DNA of 64,000 bases from Aridibaculum aurantiacum (GTDB lineage: Bacteria > Bacteroidota > Bacteroidia > Chitinophagales > Chitinophagaceae), in the NCBI RefSeq assembly GCF_017355875.1, contig NZ_JAFEWC010000001.1, positions 1,922,001 to 1,986,000 of the forward strand. Reading direction: 5' to 3'. The translations under genes were made by a program, and so were the position numbers. Of the stretch, positions 61,756 to 64,000 are shown in pieces. Each line of letters starts with the position of its first letter. Position 1 is the stretch's first letter. The notes under the pieces were generated by a model. It saw nothing but the letters and a program-made list of their open reading frames with translations, was not told the DNA's origin and made no database searches.

Positions 61756-62112
61756 CTATTTCTTTAAAACAGGAGTTTGGCGTGCATTAAAATATTGGTA
61801 TGCCCACATAATGGAGAACGAAGGAACAAAGTCGGTGAAAGGTAAAATCTCTTCAATGAAATTCACCATACCACCTACAGCACCTTTCCAGCCGCCAAAG
61901 GTTTTGTAGAAAATGGCTGCAGATATAGGCGCCCATACCACATCAGCAAATTCTGCTAGCAGTGGAATAGCGAAAGTGGCATAACCTACCAGGTCCATGA
62001 TAACACAAAAGGCGAGAGAGGGAAGAGGTTTTTCCATGACTTTTATTACCCACTGAAAGTACAGCAGCAATTGAAAATATGCCGTTAAAACAAGTATGGC
62101 AGCTGATTTCAC
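61756..62112 (-). CDS. Small membrane protein of unknown function
   Basis: A 118-residue protein if started at GTG 62112 (MKSAAILVLTAYFQLLLYFQ). It has two or three hydrophobic segments: SAAILVLTAYFQLLLYFQWVI, AFCVIMDLVGYATFAIPLLAE, and a Gly/Phe-rich FADVVWAPISAAIFYKTFGGWKGAVGG region, then IEEILPFTDFVPSFSIMWAYQYF. The first ATG is at 62037 and would give 93 residues; an upstream TTG at 62151 would give 131. The GTG is preferred because it begins a full helix. I do not recognise a function. Confidence 0.6.
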   Translation of the reverse strand: MKSAAILVLTAYFQLLLYFQWVIKVMEKPLPSLAFCVIMDLVGYATFAIPLLAEFADVVWAPISAAIFYKTFGGWKGAVGGMVNFIEEILPFTDFVPSFSIMWAYQYFNARQTPVLKK

Positions 62113-62169
62113 CGTTGCTAGTCGTGTTGAAGTTTTACATTTACCGCCCAACCACCAGTTTTAGCCCCC

Positions 62170-64000
62170 ATGCGTGTTTCGTTTTTTTTGCCTTTCTTGT
62201 TATTCATAAGTTTTACAAGTTGGAGCCAATGCACTAATCCAATCAATACCTTTCCTCATTTCACCAATTTTGAAGCAAACAATGGCAACTGGACAACAGG
62301 AGGTATAGCTTCTGATTGGACTTATGGAACACCCGCCAAACAAATTATTTCACGTGCGGCCAGTGGTACACGTTGTTGGATTGCCGGTGGTTTGTCTGCC
62401 ACTTCGTACAACAATGGCGAGAACTCGTGGCTCATGAGCCCGTGTTATGATTTTAGCACCCTTACGCTTCCGGTTGTCAGTTTCAGCATATTCTGGGAAA
62501 CAGAAAACCGCTGGGATGGTGCCAGCCTGCAATATTCTATTGATGGTGGAAATACCTGGGTAAGGGCAGGGAGTGTAAACGATTCCAGCAAATGTGAAAC
62601 TGAAAATTGGTTCAATCATCCAAACATCAATGGTGTTGGGCATGGGTGGTCGGGTAGTATCAAACCAACATCGGGCAGTTGCCTGGGTGGCGGTGGTAGT
62701 GGTGAATGGGTAAAGGCGCAAAATACTTTTCCTGCCTTGGCCGGAAGATCATCTGTCCGCTTTCGATTTACGTTTACAGCCGGTACCACCTGCAATAATT
62801 TTGATGGCTTTGCCATTGATGATTGGGAGATAAAGCAGTACCAGCCTGTAACAGCCAGCTTTACTAGTACCTGTCTTAGTGCAAATACAGTTGCTTTTGA
62901 AGGAGTAGACGGGCGCTGTGCCATCAATCATTCATGGAATTTTGGTGATCCCGCATCAGGAGCGGCCAACACTGCCACAGGCGTTAATCCCACTCACTTA
63001 TATGCTGCACCGGGTACTTATACCGTTAGCTACACCACTACCATTCTACCGGGAGGACCGTCAACAGTAACCTCAATAGTTACTATTTTGCAGGCTAATA
63101 CTCAGGTTGTTTCGCCCATACAATGTTTTGGTGAAAGTAACGGCGTAGCGCAAGTGAATATAACAGGAGGACGCGGTCCTTACTTTTACCAATGGAATAC
63201 ATCTCCGGCGCAAACAACTCCACAGGCAAGTGGACTGGCGGCCGGAACTTATGATGTGACGGTCTCTGCACAAGGTGCATGTACTGCGCAGGCTTCTGTG
63301 ACACTTCAAAACCCGCAGCCTCTATCGCGTACTGTAAATGTAACAAACTCAACCTGTGGACTTGCCAATGGCGCAGCTTCAGTAACTGTATCAGGCGGAA
63401 CTGCTCCTTATACTTACCATTGGTTACCAACAGGTGGAACAGGTTCTTCAGCAAATAACCTGGCGCCGGGTAATTACCAGGTACAAATAAAAGATGCAAA
63501 TGGTTGTACACAAACAGCCAATATACAGGTACAAAATTCACCTGCACTTGCGGTTAATTTCTCAAATGTGAATCATGCTCAATGCAACGGTGCAAACAAT
63601 GGATCAGCAACGGCAAATGTGGCGGGTGGTTCAGGAGGTTACACCTACACATGGAGTCCAACAGGAGGTAATAGTGCCAGTGCGGTTAATTTGCCCGCCG
63701 GTACTTATACTGTATCCGTAACGGATGCTGCCGGCTGTACCGGAAGCGGCCAGGTGGTAATAAACCAACCTGCAGCCATACAAACGCAAACGAGCTTTAC
63801 CCATACAACCTGCGCTAATAATAATGGAACTGCAGCAGTAGCCGTTACGGGTGGTACTGCTCCTTATGATTTTGCATGGTCGCCAGGAGGAGCAACTACC
63901 AGTGCTATTAATGGATTGGCTGCAGGTAAATATGTTGTTACTGTTACAGATGAACAGGGTTGCATAGCAAAAGATAGCGTGGTGATTAATCCTTCCACAA
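62170..64000 (+). CDS. Large secreted protein with PKD-like and SprB-type repeats (runs off the window)
   Basis: An open frame from ATG 62170 to the window edge (610 codons, no stop). Signal peptide MRVSFFLPFLLFISFTSWSQ; residues ~30-220 form a MAM/concanavalin-like module (SWLMSPCYDFSTL, FSIFWETENRWDGASLQYSIDGGNTW, FDGFAIDDWEI). A PKD-like domain follows (about 225-305, SWNFGDP, YAAPGTYTVSYTT), then four tandem repeats. These are SprB-type units (TGG.APY.Y.W...G......L.AGTY.V.V.D..GC), as in gliding adhesins and other T9SS cargo. The C-terminus, where a T9SS signal would be, is outside the window. Confidence 0.85.
   Translation, partial: MRVSFFLPFLLFISFTSWSQCTNPINTFPHFTNFEANNGNWTTGGIASDWTYGTPAKQIISRAASGTRCWIAGGLSATSYNNGENSWLMSPCYDFSTLTLPVVSFSIFWETENRWDGASLQYSIDGGNTWVRAGSVNDSSKCETENWFNHPNINGVGHGWSGSIKPTSGSCLGGGGSGEWVKAQNTFPALAGRSSVRFRFTFTAGTTCNNFDGFAIDDWEIKQYQPVTASFTSTCLSANTVAFEGVDGRCAINHSWNFGDPASGAANTATGVNPTHLYAAPGTYTVSYTTTILPGGPSTVTSIVTILQANTQVVSPIQCFGESNGVAQVNITGGRGPYFYQWNTSPAQTTPQASGLAAGTYDVTVSAQGACTAQASVTLQNPQPLSRTVNVTNSTCGLANGAASVTVSGGTAPYTYHWLPTGGTGSSANNLAPGNYQVQIKDANGCTQTANIQVQNSPALAVNFSNVNHAQCNGANNGSATANVAGGSGGYTYTWSPTGGNSASAVNLPAGTYTVSVTDAAGCTGSGQVVINQPAAIQTQTSFTHTTCANNNGTAAVAVTGGTAPYDFAWSPGGATTSAINGLAAGKYVVTVTDEQGCIAKDSVVINPST
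63088..64000 (+). repeat. Four SprB-type tandem repeats within the large secreted protein
   Basis: The first Cys codon of each unit lies at 63124, 63355, 63583 and 63811, spacing 231, 228 and 228 bases (76-77 residues). Each unit has a Cys near its start, TGG/SGG plus an aromatic strand, LPAGTY-like turn and GC near the end. The array continues past the window edge. Confidence 0.85.

Noticed and set aside
63088-64000. 228-231-base periodicity as a DNA repeat element
   Set aside because: The periodicity follows SprB-type protein repeats; nucleotide identity between units is low.
1-64000. Insertion sequences, integrases, phage genes, CRISPR arrays, toxin-antitoxin pairs, rRNA
   Set aside because: Looked for on both strands; no transposase, recombinase, repeat-spacer array or rRNA sequence recognised.

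Overview
The window is chromosomal DNA from a member of the Bacteroidota, most probably the Chitinophagaceae. The signs are a TonB-dependent-type outer-membrane barrel protein with a carboxypeptidase-like N-terminal domain, a type IX secretion (T9SS) C-terminal sorting domain, SprB-type adhesin repeats, a 7TMR-DISM histidine kinase, an UpxY/NusG-like antiterminator in a polysaccharide locus, and candidate promoter boxes of the form TAnnTTTG. No insertion sequence, phage gene or CRISPR array was seen.

Region 1 (1-15.7 kb) is mixed housekeeping and signalling. It holds the 5' part of argS (reverse strand), a GtrA-like membrane protein, thioredoxin, and a signalling island. The island has a stand-alone response regulator facing four forward genes: a GNAT-fold protein with faint LuxI-like features, an isoprenylcysteine-methyltransferase-like membrane protein, a 7TM histidine kinase, and a receiver-histidine kinase hybrid. 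Next come a secreted-protein gene broken by two in-frame TGA codons, both at apparent Trp positions, a peptidoglycan amidase with an SH3 domain, an outer-membrane barrel protein, a DUF445 protein, tRNA-His, an exported protein of unknown function, and a Prc/Tsp protease.

Region 2 (15.8-55.4 kb) is a single-direction surface polysaccharide locus of about 36 genes, many overlapping by a few bases. It starts with Wza-like export, Wzc-like kinase (with a striking Gly-Tyr tail) and an UpxY-type antiterminator. It continues with a nonulosonic acid block (Gfo/Idh oxidoreductase, CMP-sugar synthetase, SDR, NeuB, NeuC) and a Wzm/Wzt ABC exporter. After these come FkbM-type methyltransferases, a long run of glycosyltransferases (GT2, GT4, GT9, exostosin-like), an AsnB-type amidotransferase, and a Wzy/WaaL-like membrane protein. 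The block ends with acetyltransferases, a WbpB/WlbA-like dehydrogenase, a CapK-like adenylating enzyme, a DegT aminotransferase, an initiating sugar-phosphate transferase, a CapD/WbpM-type dehydratase and a CpsB/YwqE-type tyrosine phosphatase. Together these can start a glycan on a lipid carrier, make acidic and amino sugars, assemble and decorate the chain, and export it under tyrosine-phosphorylation control. The dehydratase, aminotransferase and acetyltransferases at the far end could feed the nonulosonate genes at the near end.

Region 3 (55.4-64 kb) holds a helical-repeat protein of unknown function, a GT-C-like membrane protein, a 42-residue zinc-ribbon protein, a beta-helix T9SS cargo protein, a small membrane protein, and the first 610 codons of a large secreted protein with a PKD-like domain and four 76-77-residue SprB-type repeats. 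The last gene runs off the window. All functions are read from motifs and context by eye; no database search was possible.
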